From Fodinibacter sp963833495 (GTDB taxonomy: Bacteria > Actinomycetota > Actinomycetes > Actinomycetales > Dermatophilaceae): a DNA stretch of 64,000 nt. The translations under genes were made by a program, and so were the position numbers. The DNA lies in assembly GCA_963833495.1 (NCBI GenBank), contig CAWHYJ010000004.1, positions 281,325 to 345,324 of the forward strand. Reading direction: 5' to 3'. Below are positions 16,949 to 25,115 of this stretch, in pieces. Below the pieces are notes generated by a model that worked only from the letters and a program-made list of their open reading frames with translations, was not told the DNA's origin and searched no databases. Position 1 is the stretch's first letter. The number at the start of each line of letters is the position of its first letter.

Positions 16949-17653
16949 TCAGACCGCCGGCCCGGCCGCTGCCGTGGCCGGGCTGGAGCCGCTGTCGCCG
17001 AGGTAGAGCAGGACGGCGGCCACCCGACGGTGGGTGCGGTCGCCGGTCGGCAGGTCGAGCTTGGTGAAGATCGAGTTGATGTGCTTCTCGACGGCCCGCG
17101 AGGTGACGTGCAGCGACGAGGCGATCGCCGAGTTGGAGGCGCCGGTGGCGATCAGCCCCAGCACCTCGCGCTCGCGGCTGGTGAGCCGCGCCACCGGGCT
17201 GGCCTCGAACCGCAGCCGGTGCCGCATCAGCGCATCGACGACGTGCGGGTCGATGACGCTCTCGCCGCGGCGCACCGCCTCGAGGGCCGAGACCAGGTGC
17301 TCGACGTCGGCGACGCGCTCCTTGAGCAGGTAGCCGCGCCCGGTGCTGCCGCCGGCCACCAGCGCCAGCGCCCCCTCGGCATCCGCGTGCTGGGACAGCA
17401 CCACGACCCCGAGCTGCGGGTGCGTGCGCCGGAAGCGCTCGGCGGCGCGGATGCCCTCGTCGGTGTGGGTGGGCGGCATCCGGATGTCGGCCAGCACCAC
17501 GTCGGGGACGTGCTCGGTGACCGCCTGGAGCAGCTCACCGAGGTCACCCGCCTCGAAGACCTCGTCGACCGCAGGGTGCTCGGTCAGCAGCGCGACAAGA
17601 CCGCGACGGAGCAGCACGCTGTCCTCCGCGAGCACCACGCGCATGCCGGGCAT
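16949..17653 (-). CDS. Response regulator, NarL/FixJ family with LuxR-type HTH
   Basis: 234 residues from ATG 17653 (ATG 17644 is an alternative just before RVVLAEDS). The receiver domain has acidic pocket AEDS, phosphorylatable Asp in VVLADIRMPP, the Ser/Thr switch region VVLSQH, and Lys in YLLKERV. The C-terminal LuxR helix-turn-helix is LTSREREVLGLIATGASNSAIA...VTSRAVEKHINSIFTKL. First gene of the pair with the kinase at 15721-16947; likely phosphorylated by it. Targets unknown. Confidence 0.95.
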   Translation of the reverse strand: MPGMRVVLAEDSVLLRRGLVALLTEHPAVDEVFEAGDLGELLQAVTEHVPDVVLADIRMPPTHTDEGIRAAERFRRTHPQLGVVVLSQHADAEGALALVAGGSTGRGYLLKERVADVEHLVSALEAVRRGESVIDPHVVDALMRHRLRFEASPVARLTSREREVLGLIATGASNSAIASSLHVTSRAVEKHINSIFTKLDLPTGDRTHRRVAAVLLYLGDSGSSPATAAAGPAV

Positions 17654-17750
17654 GCCCTCATGGTAGGAGGCGACCCTGTCAAGCACCGCAGTTCGTCGAA
17701 GCCGGGGGCTACCGGCAGGATGACGCCGCCGCGACCGGCAGGATGGCGGC

Positions 17751-19427
17751 GTGCTCCCCGACCTCTTCCTCCAGCCCGCCGAGCGGGACAACCCCGACAC
17801 CGTGATCGACGAGCACCACCCGGAGGGGGTCGCGTGGAGCGAGGGCAACCGGGTGCGGATGATCGCGCACGGCCGTCCCTACATGGCCGAGCTGCACGAG
17901 CGGGTCGAGGCCCTCGGCGAGGGGGACCTGCTCTACTTCGTCGACTGGCGCGGCGACCCCGACCAGCGCCTGACCGACGACCCGGCATCCACGGTGTCGG
18001 CGACCTTCGCCGCCGCGGCCCGCCGGGGCGTCGACGTGCGTGGTCTGCTCTGGCGCTCGCACTGGAACAAGCTCGGCTTCCACTCGGAGAAGTCGCGCCT
18101 GCTCGGCGTCGAGATCGACGAGGCCGGCGGGCAGTGCCTGCGCGACATGCGGGTGCGCACCGGCGGCTCGCACCACCAGAAGTTCGTGGTGCTGCGCCAC
18201 CGTGACGATCCGGCGCGCGACGTCGCCTTCCTCGGCGGCATCGACCTGTGCCACAGCCGGCGCGACGACATCGCCCATGAGGGGGACCTGCAGGTGATCC
18301 CGATGCCGCAGGCGTTCGGCCCGCGCCCTGCCTGGCACGACGTGCACGTCGCGATCGAGGGCCCGGCCGTGTACGACGTCGAAACCACCTTCCGCGAGCG
18401 GTGGGAGGACTCGACACCGCTGACCCTCAACCCCGGGCGGCTGCTGTCGAGCCTGGCGCAGCGCGAGCCGCTCACCCCCCGCCCGCTGGCCGAGCAGTCA
18501 CCTCCACCCCCGTCACCGGCCGAGGCGGCCACCGAGGCGGTGCAGATCCTGCGCACCTACCCCTCCATCCTGCCCAAGGGCTACGACTTCGCGCCGCAGG
18601 GCGAGCGCAGCGTGGCGCACGCGAACACCAAGGCCGTCGCCCACGCCCGGCGGCTGGTCTACCTCGAAGACCAGTACCTGTGGTCCGAGGAGGTGGGCCG
18701 GCACTTCGGCAAGGCCCTACGTGAGAACCCCGAGCTGCGGCTCATCGCCGTCATCCCCCTGGTGCCTGACGAGGACGGCGCGCTGACGCTGCCGCCGCAG
18801 CTGTACGGGCGCAAGCTCGCGATGGACCTGCTCATGGATGCCGGGGGCGACCGGGTCGCTGTCTACGGCCTGACGAGCGAGGCCGGTTACCCGATCTACG
18901 TGCACTCCAAGGTGTGCGTCATCGACGACGTGTGGGCGAGCGTCGGCTCGGACAACTTCAACCGGCGCTCCTGGTCGAGCGACTCGGAGGTGGCCTGCGC
19001 GGTGCAGGACCTGCGGGTGTCCGACCGTTCGACGCAGGTGCCGCGCGACTCGTTCGCGCTGCGGGTGCGCCGCGAGCTGGTGGCCGAGCACGTCGGCATC
19101 CACCCCGACGACGTCCCCGACGACCCGGATGCCGTGTGGGACCTGATGGCGGCCGCCGCCACCGCGCTCGACGCGTGGTACGCCGGTGGGCGTGGTCCGC
19201 GCGGGCGGCGGCACCTCCCGCGACCCAGCGCGCCGCTCAAGGGCACCGCGGTGCACTGGCGCCGGCGCTCGGGCGGGTGGTCCGGGGCGCCGGGGGTCGA
19301 GCGGCCGCCGGGCCGGCTGCGGCGGCTGGCGCCGCCGGAGCTCAGCCGCAGCCAGCTGCTCTGGGCGCCGCGGCTCTACGACCTGTTCGACCCCGACGGC
19401 ACGGTGCTGCGCGACGACCGCATCTGA
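17751..19427 (+). CDS. Phospholipase D family protein
   Basis: 558 residues from GTG 17751. Two HKD motifs: HHQKFVVL (first, about residues 142-149), followed by FLGGIDLCHSRRDD, and HSKVCVIDDVWASVGSDNFNRRS (second). This two-domain layout cleaves phosphodiester head groups through a phospho-His intermediate. The C-terminal 80 residues are basic and Pro/Arg-rich. No signal peptide is visible, so it may act on the inner membrane face or internal lipids. It is divergent from the two-component genes, with 97 nt between. Confidence 0.9.
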   Translation: MLPDLFLQPAERDNPDTVIDEHHPEGVAWSEGNRVRMIAHGRPYMAELHERVEALGEGDLLYFVDWRGDPDQRLTDDPASTVSATFAAAARRGVDVRGLLWRSHWNKLGFHSEKSRLLGVEIDEAGGQCLRDMRVRTGGSHHQKFVVLRHRDDPARDVAFLGGIDLCHSRRDDIAHEGDLQVIPMPQAFGPRPAWHDVHVAIEGPAVYDVETTFRERWEDSTPLTLNPGRLLSSLAQREPLTPRPLAEQSPPPPSPAEAATEAVQILRTYPSILPKGYDFAPQGERSVAHANTKAVAHARRLVYLEDQYLWSEEVGRHFGKALRENPELRLIAVIPLVPDEDGALTLPPQLYGRKLAMDLLMDAGGDRVAVYGLTSEAGYPIYVHSKVCVIDDVWASVGSDNFNRRSWSSDSEVACAVQDLRVSDRSTQVPRDSFALRVRRELVAEHVGIHPDDVPDDPDAVWDLMAAAATALDAWYAGGRGPRGRRHLPRPSAPLKGTAVHWRRRSGGWSGAPGVERPPGRLRRLAPPELSRSQLLWAPRLYDLFDPDGTVLRDDRI

Positions 19428-19521
19428 CCCGCCGGATGCCGGGACGGCTCGCCGCCTGTGGGAACCTAGGTCACGACCCGCGGCGCCCGCCGCCCCCCGC
19501 CACCACCCGGAGGACCCCCGC

Positions 19522-20757
19522 GTGCCCGACGCCCCGGCCACCGACTTCCGCCCCGTCATCCTCGGCGGCGACATCACGGCATACAGCCTGGTCCGTACCT
19601 TCCACGCCGCCTACGGCGTGCGCCCGCTCGTGGTCAACATGACCGACGGCGGCCCCATCGGCCTGAGCCGGTTGTGCGACCACGTGTACGTCGAGGGCTT
19701 CGAGGACGCCGACACCTTCGTCGGCGCCCTGGAGAAGGTCGGGCGCGAGCACGCGCGTCCCGGCATCCCGCTGCTGCTCGTGGCCGCCGGTGACTGGTAC
19801 GTGCGGATGATCATCGAGCACAAGGACCACCTCGGTCAGTGGTTCACGATCCCCTACATCGACCTCGACCTGCTCGACCGGATCGTGCGCAAGGACGTCT
19901 TCTACGGTCTGCTCGACGAGGTGGGCGTGCCGTACCCGAAGACCGTCGTCGTCGACATGAGCCAGGACCTCGGCGAGGAGCACGACCTGCCGTTCGAGTT
20001 CCCGGTCGTGATGAAGCCGGCCGACAGCGCGCTGCACCACTACGCGCGCTACCCCGGGAAGAAGAAGGTCTTCATCCACGAGACCCGCGAGGAGCTCGCG
20101 ACCGCGCTCGCGGCGGTGCGCGCGTCTAACTACGACGGCAACTTCCTTCTGCAGGAGTTCATCCCGGGCGACGACACCAACATGCGGGTGCTCACCTGCT
20201 ACTCCGACCAGCACGGCAAGGTGCGCTTCGGCGCGGTGGGCCACGTGCTGCTCGAGGAGCACCACCCGATGGCGATCGGCAACCCGTGCGTCATCATCAA
20301 CACCGAGATCGACGAGATCATCGGGCAGGCCACCGGCTTCCTCGAGCACGTCGGCTACGTGGGCTTCTCGAACTTCGACCTCAAGTACGACCGGCGCGAC
20401 GGCACCCTGAAGTTCTTCGAGATCAACGTGCGCCTGGGCCGGTCCAACTTCTACGTGACCGCCGGCGGCAACAACGTCTCCGAGTGGTACGTGCGCGACT
20501 GGGTGCGCCACGAGGAGCTGACCGGGGTCGAGATCGCCCGCGGCGAGCACCTCTTCGCGTTCGTGCCGAAGTACGTCGTCAGGAAGTACGTGCTCGACCC
20601 GGTGCTGCGCGACAAGGCGCTGGCCCTGATGAAGGCCGGCCGGGCCAGCGACCCGAACTGGTACGCCCCCGACCTCACCCTCAAGCGTCGCGCCTACAAC
20701 GTGGCCTACCACGTCAACCAGGTGCGCAAGTTCCGCACGCACTTCGTCGCCCGATGA
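19522..20757 (+). CDS. ATP-grasp carboxylate-amine ligase, D-aspartate ligase-like
   Basis: 411 residues from GTG 19522, with GGAGGA site. The N-terminal PVILGGDITAYSLVRTFHAAYG segment resembles the pre-ATP-grasp domain of the Enterococcus D-aspartate ligase family. ATP-grasp core: FPVVMKPADS, LLQEFIPGDD and the metal-binding FFEINVRLGRSNFYVTAGG. The gene overlaps the following Asp/Glu racemase gene (ATGA), so product and substrate supply are translationally coupled. Inference: it ligates D-Asp (or D-Glu) to an amine, possibly in the peptidoglycan peptide bridge. Substrate untested. Confidence 0.8.
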   Translation: MPDAPATDFRPVILGGDITAYSLVRTFHAAYGVRPLVVNMTDGGPIGLSRLCDHVYVEGFEDADTFVGALEKVGREHARPGIPLLLVAAGDWYVRMIIEHKDHLGQWFTIPYIDLDLLDRIVRKDVFYGLLDEVGVPYPKTVVVDMSQDLGEEHDLPFEFPVVMKPADSALHHYARYPGKKKVFIHETREELATALAAVRASNYDGNFLLQEFIPGDDTNMRVLTCYSDQHGKVRFGAVGHVLLEEHHPMAIGNPCVIINTEIDEIIGQATGFLEHVGYVGFSNFDLKYDRRDGTLKFFEINVRLGRSNFYVTAGGNNVSEWYVRDWVRHEELTGVEIARGEHLFAFVPKYVVRKYVLDPVLRDKALALMKAGRASDPNWYAPDLTLKRRAYNVAYHVNQVRKFRTHFVAR

Positions 20758-21482
20758 CGTTGCCGCAGAACGCTGTCCGCGACGAGCCGGTCGGGGTGCT
20801 CGGCGGCCTCGGCCCGGCGGCGACGGTGCACTTCATGGCGCGCGTCGTCGAGCGCACCGACGCCCACCGCGACCAGGACCACGTCGACCTGCTCGTCTGG
20901 CAGCACGGCAGCGTCCCCGACCGCTCGGCGTTCCTCCTCGGCCACGGTGAGAGCCCCGAGCCGGTGCTCGTCGCGGATGCCGTGGCGCTCGAGCGCGCGG
21001 GGGCACGCTTCATCGCCATTCCGTGCAACACGGCCGTGGTGTGGGTCGACCAGATGCGCGCCGCGGTGTCGATCGAGGTGCTGGACACGGTGGTCGAGAC
21101 CGTCGCGGCGGCGAAGCGGGCCGTGCCCGGGCTGACCCGGCTCGGCGTGCTCGCCACCGATGGCACGCTGCTGGCGGGCACGTATGCCGCTGCCGCCGCT
21201 GCCGCCGGGCTCGACCTGCTCACTCCCTCGGCCGAGGTGCAGCGCGAGGTCATGGCGATCATCTACGACGGGGTCAAGGCGGGGATGCCGGTGTCGCGCG
21301 AGCGCTTCGACGCCGTCGTGTCGCACCTGCGCGAGCAGGGCGCCGAAGCGGTGGCGCTGGGCTGCACCGAGCTGTCGGTGCTGCACGAGGACCTCGGCGT
21401 CGACGACCCCACCGTCGTCGACTCGATCGACGCCCTCGCCCGCCGCGTCGTCGAGCGGGCCGGCGCCCCGCTGCGCACCTGA
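20754..21482 (+). CDS. Aspartate/glutamate racemase family protein
   Basis: 242 residues from ATG 20754, overlapping the ligase stop. It opens with GVLGGLGPAATVHFMARV, as in aspartate racemases. The two catalytic cysteines are in PCNTAVVW and LGCTELSVL. The PLP-independent enzyme interconverts L- and D-acidic amino acids. Coupled to the ATP-grasp ligase, it most likely supplies D-aspartate for it. Confidence 0.92.
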   Translation: MTLPQNAVRDEPVGVLGGLGPAATVHFMARVVERTDAHRDQDHVDLLVWQHGSVPDRSAFLLGHGESPEPVLVADAVALERAGARFIAIPCNTAVVWVDQMRAAVSIEVLDTVVETVAAAKRAVPGLTRLGVLATDGTLLAGTYAAAAAAAGLDLLTPSAEVQREVMAIIYDGVKAGMPVSRERFDAVVSHLREQGAEAVALGCTELSVLHEDLGVDDPTVVDSIDALARRVVERAGAPLRT

Positions 21483-21506
21483 CGCTCCTGCTGCGCCGCC
21501 CGCGCA

Positions 21507-21556
21507 CGAACGTGGGTCAACATCGCCGTCCAGGTGGCAGGAATCACCCACGATCG
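21507..21556. repeat. Inverted repeat with GTGGGT/ACCCAC arms
   Basis: cgaacgtgggt (21507-21517) pairs with acccacgatcg (21546-21556), 10 of 11. It lies just after the racemase stop, so a terminator role is plausible. The same core occurs in the hairpin at 374-417. Confidence 0.5.
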
Positions 21557-21621
21557 AGTCGGAGGGCTGCACTCGGACGGCTCGACCCGGCCGGGCACCC
21601 CCGGCCTACGATCGCCACGTG

Positions 21622-21798
21622 ATGGCCGACGTGCTGCCCCTCGCGGTCGGCCTCGCGGCCTCCCCGTTCCCGGTCATCCCGGTGATCCTGCTGCTCCTCA
21701 CACCCCGGCGTCGCAGGCCGTCGCTGCTGAGTGTTACCCGACCCATTGCGAATTTCCTACCGCGAATCGGGCTCCAAAGTGCCTTCCGGGGTGGGTGA
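21622..21798 (+). pseudogene. Truncated GAP-family-like membrane protein, N-terminal remnant
   Basis: From ATG 21622 the frame reads ADVLPLAVGLAASPFPVIPVILLLL, which matches the start of GAP-family (Sap-type) membrane proteins of actinobacteria, normally over 200 residues. After about 37 codons it runs into family A inverted repeat copy 3 (21737-21814) and stops at 21798. No continuation of the gene follows; the next gene is the leftward amidase. The repeat thus marks a deletion or insertion break point. Confidence 0.65.
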
Positions 21799-21814
21799 TT
21801 CGCAATAGGTCGGG
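21737..21814. repeat. Intergenic inverted repeat, family A copy 3
   Basis: Left arm cccgacccattgcgaatt (from 21737) and right arm gattcgcaataggtcggg (ending 21814) pair at 16 of 18 positions, with a spacer of about 40 nt. Same outer CCCGAC and ATTGCGAA core as 9443-9521. It lies between a truncated rightward gene and the leftward amidase gene. Confidence 0.75.
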
Positions 21815-21830
21815 TGTTGGGGCGAAGGGG

Positions 21831-23369
21831 TCAGGCGGTGCGGGCCGCGGTGTCGCGGACCGGGTCGAGCACCGGGTCGAGCACCGGGTCGAGCTCGGCG
21901 TAGCGGTGGAACCACGGCTGCGCCTCCTCGAGCTGGGCAGCGACCTGCAACAGGAGGCCGTCGGCGCCGAGCCGCCCCACCAGCTGCACACCCAGCGGCA
22001 GACCGGAGTTCGTCCAGTGCAGCGGCACGCTGATGGCCGGCCGCCCGGTGAGGTTCGCCAGCTGGGTGTAGGGAACCCAGCTGAGGTTGTCGCTGATGAT
22101 CTGGTCGAGCACGCCGGAGGCCGAGAGCAGCTTGCCGGTGCGCGTGCGGGACACCACTCGCGCGGCCCGCTGCAACGACCGCGAGGAGTCGAGGGCCCCG
22201 ACGGCCAGTGGCGGCTGGGCCAGGGTGGGGGTGAGGAAGATGTCGTGGGTCTCGTGGAACCGGGCCAGCGCGCGGGTGTGCGCGTTGATGTTGGTGACGG
22301 CCGCGATCAGGGGCCGGATGCCGGCCGCACGCCCGAGCTCGGCCGCCGCCAAAGAGTCGGCCTCGAAGTGGCTGTCCGGCGCGCCGAACCGCTTCCGGGC
22401 GTCGGCGATCTGGGCGTAGAGCTGGGCGAACCAGATGGTGAGGAAGTCGCGCGCCAGCGCCTCGTCGTCGTGCGGGGGGCTGACCTCCTCGACCTCGTGG
22501 CCCAGCTCGGACAGCAGGGTGGCGGCGGCCTCGACCGCAAGCACCGCCTCACGGTCCGGGTGGGCGTTGATGGCCGACGCGGCCGAGTAGCCGACGCGCA
22601 GGGTGCCCGGTGCGCGCAGGATCGCCTCGGCGAACGGAACCGGCGGCAGGGCACTCTCGTAGGCGGCCCCGGCATCCGGCGCGATGATCGCGTCGAGCAG
22701 CGCCGCACTGTCGCGCACCGTGCGGGAGACCACGCCCTGGGTGACCATGCCGAACATCAGCTCACCGGTCTGCGGGCCGTAGGGGCCGATGCCGCGGCTG
22801 GTCTTCAGCCCGACCAGGCCGTTGCACGCGGCCGGGATGCGGATCGACCCGCCGCCGTCGTTGGCGCCCGCCGCCGGCACGATGCCGGCCGCGACCGCCG
22901 CGCCGGACCCGCCCGACGAGCCACCGGGGGTGCGGGTGACGTCCCACGGGTTGCGGGCCACCCCCCACAGCGTCGACTCGGTGATGCCCTTGGCCCCGAA
23001 CTCCGGGGTGTTGGTCTTGCCCATGATGACCAGCCCGGCCTCGAGGAAGCGCCGGGTGACGAGCGCGTGCTCGGTGGCGACGTCGTGGGCCAGGGCGCGC
23101 GACCCGCTCGAGGTCGGGAAGCCCGCGTACTCCTGGGCGAGGTCCTTGATGAGGAACGGCACCCCGGCGAAGGGGCCGGTGAGGCCCGGGTCGGCGGCCC
23201 GGGCGTCGGCGACCCGGGCCAGCGGCATCACGACGGCGTTGATCACCGGGTTCACGGCGTCGGAGCGCTGTCGGGCCAGGGCCAGCAGCTCGGATGCGGT
23301 GACCTCCTTGGCGGCCACCAGGCCGGCCAGCGTGGTCGCGTCGGAGGTCAGGTACTCGTCGAGGTCCAT
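21831..23369 (-). CDS. Amidase signature family protein
   Basis: 512 residues from ATG 23369. The amidase Ser-cisSer-Lys triad is visible: Lys in PFLIKDLA, cis-Ser in the Gly/Ser-rich TPGGSSGGSGAAVAAG, and the nucleophile in GGGSIRIPAA. Full length for the family. It hydrolyses a carboxamide; substrate unknown, and no GatB/C neighbours, so not the tRNA amidotransferase subunit. The C-terminus contains a short VLDP repeat encoded by three 12-bp units (21859-21894). Stands between family A copy 3 and a truncated dehydrogenase. Confidence 0.93.
   Translation of the reverse strand: MDLDEYLTSDATTLAGLVAAKEVTASELLALARQRSDAVNPVINAVVMPLARVADARAADPGLTGPFAGVPFLIKDLAQEYAGFPTSSGSRALAHDVATEHALVTRRFLEAGLVIMGKTNTPEFGAKGITESTLWGVARNPWDVTRTPGGSSGGSGAAVAAGIVPAAGANDGGGSIRIPAACNGLVGLKTSRGIGPYGPQTGELMFGMVTQGVVSRTVRDSAALLDAIIAPDAGAAYESALPPVPFAEAILRAPGTLRVGYSAASAINAHPDREAVLAVEAAATLLSELGHEVEEVSPPHDDEALARDFLTIWFAQLYAQIADARKRFGAPDSHFEADSLAAAELGRAAGIRPLIAAVTNINAHTRALARFHETHDIFLTPTLAQPPLAVGALDSSRSLQRAARVVSRTRTGKLLSASGVLDQIISDNLSWVPYTQLANLTGRPAISVPLHWTNSGLPLGVQLVGRLGADGLLLQVAAQLEEAQPWFHRYAELDPVLDPVLDPVRDTAARTA
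21859..21894. repeat. Three exact 12-bp tandem repeats within the amidase 3' end
   Basis: accgggtcgagc is repeated at 21859, 21871 and 21883. Read leftward it encodes the LDPV-type repeat (LDPVLDPVLDPV) near the amidase C-terminus. In-frame unit length means copy changes would only lengthen the tail. Confidence 0.85.
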
Positions 23370-23421
23370 CCCCAGAATGTAGGCCCACGGCCGCCCCGCC
23401 GGCCGAGGGTTCCGAACCCGG

Positions 23422-23850
23422 TCACGGTCGCAGCAGCACCTTGACCGCCCGGCGCTCGTCCATCGCGGCGTAGGCCTCGGCCACCTCGTCGAGCGGCAGG
23501 GTGAGGTCGAACACCCGACCCGGGTCGCCAGTTCCGTTCCGGCAGTGGGCATGAGCACCGGCACGGCAGAGGGGGCAGGTGTTGTCGCTCGTGAGGAACC
23601 CGCCGACGACGAACTGGCCGGGGCGCACGGAGGTGACCTCGGCGCCGACGTCCTCGACGACACCGACGTACTCGTGGCCGATCGGGGTGGGCTTCGCCAC
23701 CGGCTGGATGCCGCGGTAGCGCCACAGGTCTGAGCCGCAGACGCAGGTCGCGACGGTGCGCACCACCGCGTCGGTCGGCGCCAGGATGGTCGGGTCGCGG
23801 CGCTCCTCGAGGCGGACGTCCCGGGGGCCGTGGATGACGGTGCCACGCAT
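23422..23850 (-). pseudogene. Zinc alcohol dehydrogenase with internal in-frame deletion
   Basis: 142 residues from ATG 23850. Residues 1-107 match the N-terminal GroES-like domain of the paralogue at 27632-28651 (CGSDLWRYRG, GHEYVGVVEDVGAEV, structural-zinc region DNTCPLCRAG). The next residues match that protein's last 35 (GRVFDLTLPLDEVAEAYAAMD). About 200 residues, including the whole Rossmann NAD(P) domain, are missing, yet the frame stays open. It cannot work as a normal dehydrogenase. It could be a decayed gene or a stand-alone zinc-binding domain; I favour decay. Confidence 0.75.
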
Positions 23851-24028
23851 CGGCGGTCTCTTCGCGTGCTTCGGTCGGGCTCCCAGTCAACCCGCTCGGC
23901 GGCCCTCGTGGGAGCCCTCGAGGTGGCCGGTGGCCGCGCTACCTGGTCGAGCGGTGGACCCGGTGGCGGTGGGACGGGTCGATCCGTCAGGCTGTGGGCA
24001 CTCGACCGCCCCCGTCAGGAGAACTGCC

Positions 24029-24445
24029 ATGGCCGACTGGAACCAGAACATCATCGACGAGTTCCGCGCCAACGACGGCACGGTGACCACGATGGGGTTC
24101 GGGCGGGCCCTGGTGCTCCTGCACCACCTCGGTGCGAAGTCGGGGCAGGAGAGGGTGGCGCCGGTGAGGGCGATCCGACAGGACCCCGACACCTGGCTCG
24201 TCGCCGCGTCGAAGGGCGGCGCGCCCGACAACCCGGCGTGGTTCCACAACCTGCTGGCGCACCCGGATGTCTCGATCGAGGTGCCGGGCGAGGGCACGCT
24301 GTCCGTTCGTGCTCGCAATCTCGAAGGGGCAGAACGTGACTCGGGCTGGGCACAGTTCATGGCGGCCAGCCCGACGTTTGGGGAGTACGAGGAGCGCACC
24401 ACCCGGGTGATCCCGGTCCTCGCCCTGGCTCGTCGGGAGCTCTGA
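24029..24445 (+). CDS. Nitroreductase/deazaflavin (F420)-dependent oxidoreductase family protein
   Basis: 138 residues from ATG 24029 with AGGAGAA upstream. The sequence pattern of Ddn/FDOR-type split-barrel proteins is clear: LVLLHHLGAKSGQERVAPV, WLVAASKGGAPDNPAWFHNLLAHPDVSIEV, and a C-terminal EYEERTTRVIPVLALARRE. Family members bind F420 and reduce quinones or nitro compounds. It lies upstream of, and convergent with, a MarR gene that is itself divergent from an F420 reductase-like gene. Confidence 0.92.
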   Translation: MADWNQNIIDEFRANDGTVTTMGFGRALVLLHHLGAKSGQERVAPVRAIRQDPDTWLVAASKGGAPDNPAWFHNLLAHPDVSIEVPGEGTLSVRARNLEGAERDSGWAQFMAASPTFGEYEERTTRVIPVLALARREL

Positions 24446-24494
24446 GCCGCGGGGTCACCCGCGGCCGTGACCGGCGGGCGCGCGCGACGGGGCG

Positions 24495-25022
24495 TTAGCG
24501 CGTGACGGCAGAACCGGCATCCGACGCGGCATCGGACTCGCGCGCAGCCGCGCGGGCGCCGAACCGGTCGTCGGGGTCGAGCCGGGTCAGCAGGGCCTCG
24601 CCGATGGCGGACAGCTGGTCGAGCTGGGTGCGCGAGAGCGGGTCGAGCACGAGGTGCCGCACGGCGTTGACGTGGCCGGGCGCGGCATCGACGAGGGTGT
24701 CCCAGCCGCTCGACGTGAGCCGGGCGTTGGTGGCGCGCCGGTCTTCCGGGCAGGGGAAGCGCTCCACGAGGCCGCGGTCCTCGAGGCGGGCGATGACGTG
24801 CGAGAGCCGGGGGAGGGTGCCGTTGGTGCGGTGGGCGAGGGCCGTCATCCGCAAGGTGCGCTCCGGTGCCTCCGACAGCATGGCCAGCACGAAGTACTCG
24901 AAGTGGGTGAGCCCGGAGTCGCGCCGCAGCTGGGTGTCGAGCGCCGCGGGCAGCAGCTCGGCGACCGCGGACAGCCGCAGCCACGCGGCCCGCTCGTCGG
25001 CGTCCAGCCATCGGGGTTCCAT
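24495..25022 (-). CDS. MarR family transcriptional regulator
   Basis: 175 residues from ATG 25022. Winged helix-turn-helix: HFEYFVLAMLSEAPERTLRMTALAHRTNGTLPRLSHVIARLEDRGLVERFPCPEDRRATNARLTSSG contains the recognition helix and the DxR wing (EDRRA). It is divergent from the F420-reductase-like gene with a 93-nt gap holding a TTGTnnnnACAA palindrome, so it likely represses itself and that gene. Confidence 0.93.
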   Translation of the reverse strand: MEPRWLDADERAAWLRLSAVAELLPAALDTQLRRDSGLTHFEYFVLAMLSEAPERTLRMTALAHRTNGTLPRLSHVIARLEDRGLVERFPCPEDRRATNARLTSSGWDTLVDAAPGHVNAVRHLVLDPLSRTQLDQLSAIGEALLTRLDPDDRFGARAAARESDAASDAGSAVTR

Positions 25023-25043
25023 GGGAACAGTCTAGCGCATTAC

Positions 25044-25055
25044 TTGTAGGAACAA
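25044..25055. promoter_or_regulatory. Probable MarR operator
   Basis: ttgtaggaacaa (TTGT-N4-ACAA) lies in an AT-richer patch of the divergent gap, 22 nt upstream of the marR start and 61 nt upstream of the reductase start. MarR proteins commonly bind such palindromes over their own promoters. Assignment rests on position and symmetry. Confidence 0.5.
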
Positions 25056-25115
25056 CTATTGCCGTGGCAGTGTTGTGCGGGGGACACCCACATCCACGAA
25101 CTCAAGGAGCACGCC

